Below the pieces are notes generated by a model. That model was not told the origin of the DNA, made no database searches, and was given only the letters and a program-made list of their open reading frames with translations. DNA of 64,000 nt from Xylocopa sonorina (Eukaryota; Arthropoda; Insecta; Hymenoptera; Apidae): positions 5,828,001 through 5,892,000 of the forward strand of contig NC_135202.1 of assembly GCF_050948175.1 (NCBI RefSeq), read 5' to 3'. Below are positions 63,309-64,000 of this stretch, one piece after another. A program made the translations under genes and the position numbers. Position 1 is the stretch's first letter. Every line of letters begins with the position of its first letter.

Positions 63309-64000
63309 TAATCGATATCAAAGAGAGCGATGTAAATTATAGAATTTAATTATTGTATTACGGCCGAGTAAATTTACTTAACGATCGATCGTCACTATAG
63401 ATACGCTTAAATAGGAAATTGTTTCTTGTGATGACTGTTTCGTGCGCTGCGTCTGTTCGTGGTATCTCTTTTTCTCTCGCTAATTTTGAATAGAACGGAC
63501 AATTTTTGATATGATTTACGAGGCCTGAAGAAAGTTCTGCAGAGCAAATTGCGAATGTTATCATTGTAAAGGCTATTAGTAGTGAGAGTTTTTCTTTATT
63601 TATTTATCTACAGGTGTTTTGCAATATTTCATGCGTCATTGCTCGAATTTTGTAGAACATTATTTTAAGTTCTTCCGCGTCACAATATCGTGCAATATTG
63701 CGTGCTTGTAAAATTTTACTGCTTGCTGTATTCATTTTTTTTTTATTGTTATTGTGCACTCAATTCTATGGTACACTTTTTGAGTTTTTTTTTGTAGTTA
63801 TACTATTTTATTTTTATTTTTTTTTCTATTATTTCTGCCGTCAAAGTAACGTTTCGCTTAGCGATTTATAGGAGGTTGACACACTATAAAGAGCTAACGA
63901 TTTCCACTGAACTTTCGCGCGTGGTTTCTTCAGGCCTGCATTACAATATCTTTTGTTAAAGACGGAACAATGACTTTGTAAGATATACGTGTACCTTAAG
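63309..64000 (+). other. 3' flank of FHIP2A to the window end
   Basis: Probably FHIP2A 3' UTR followed by AT-rich sequence with long T runs (63737-63850). No canonical AATAAA close to the stop and no further gene visible. Confidence 0.5.

Overview
This is insect nuclear DNA. Every recognisable gene is split by short GT-AG introns, and there is a nuclear tRNA gene and long AT-rich non-coding stretches. The orthologues present (CISD2, AMSH/STAMBP, ERCC1, HPS1, Abraxas 2, hexokinase, FHIP2A) are conserved animal genes. The compact gene structures and the hexokinase amino-terminal exons look hymenopteran, probably a bee, but that is a judgement from memory of related proteins and the species cannot be named from the sequence alone.

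Layout. 1-1850 is mostly a 1.6-kb fold-back (nested inverted repeat) element. A PDZ-domain gene on the minus strand starts at 5540 and runs off the left edge after one recognisable coding exon. It is divergent from CISD2 (plus, 6788-7779). CISD2 converges on a minus-strand gene for an unrecognised single-pass membrane protein (8793-10367). About 7.3 kb without a supported gene follows. AMSH (minus, 17686-19483) and ERCC1 (plus, 20250-21348) share a 766-bp divergent promoter region. After a second small fold-back element and a fragment of the first family comes HPS1 (plus, 22612-25190). It converges on Abraxas 2 (minus, 25950-28045). An intronless tRNA-Leu(CAG) lies at 28809-28890 (minus). Hexokinase covers about 25 kb (29628-54398) with three alternative coding first exons. 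FHIP2A (58534-63308), possibly with its own alternative first exon at 56892, ends the window.

The genes do not form one pathway. They are housekeeping genes: iron-sulfur/ER-mitochondria biology (CISD2), K63-ubiquitin removal (AMSH; Abraxas 2 as BRISC scaffold), nucleotide-excision repair (ERCC1), lysosome-related organelle biogenesis (HPS1), glycolysis (hexokinase) and dynein cargo adaptation (FHIP2A). The most notable observations are a minor-spliceosome (U12-type) intron in HPS1 with apparent AT-AA termini, the alternative first exons of hexokinase and perhaps of FHIP2A, and the two fold-back elements. I saw no CRISPR array, operon-like bacterial DNA or clear new multi-gene system.
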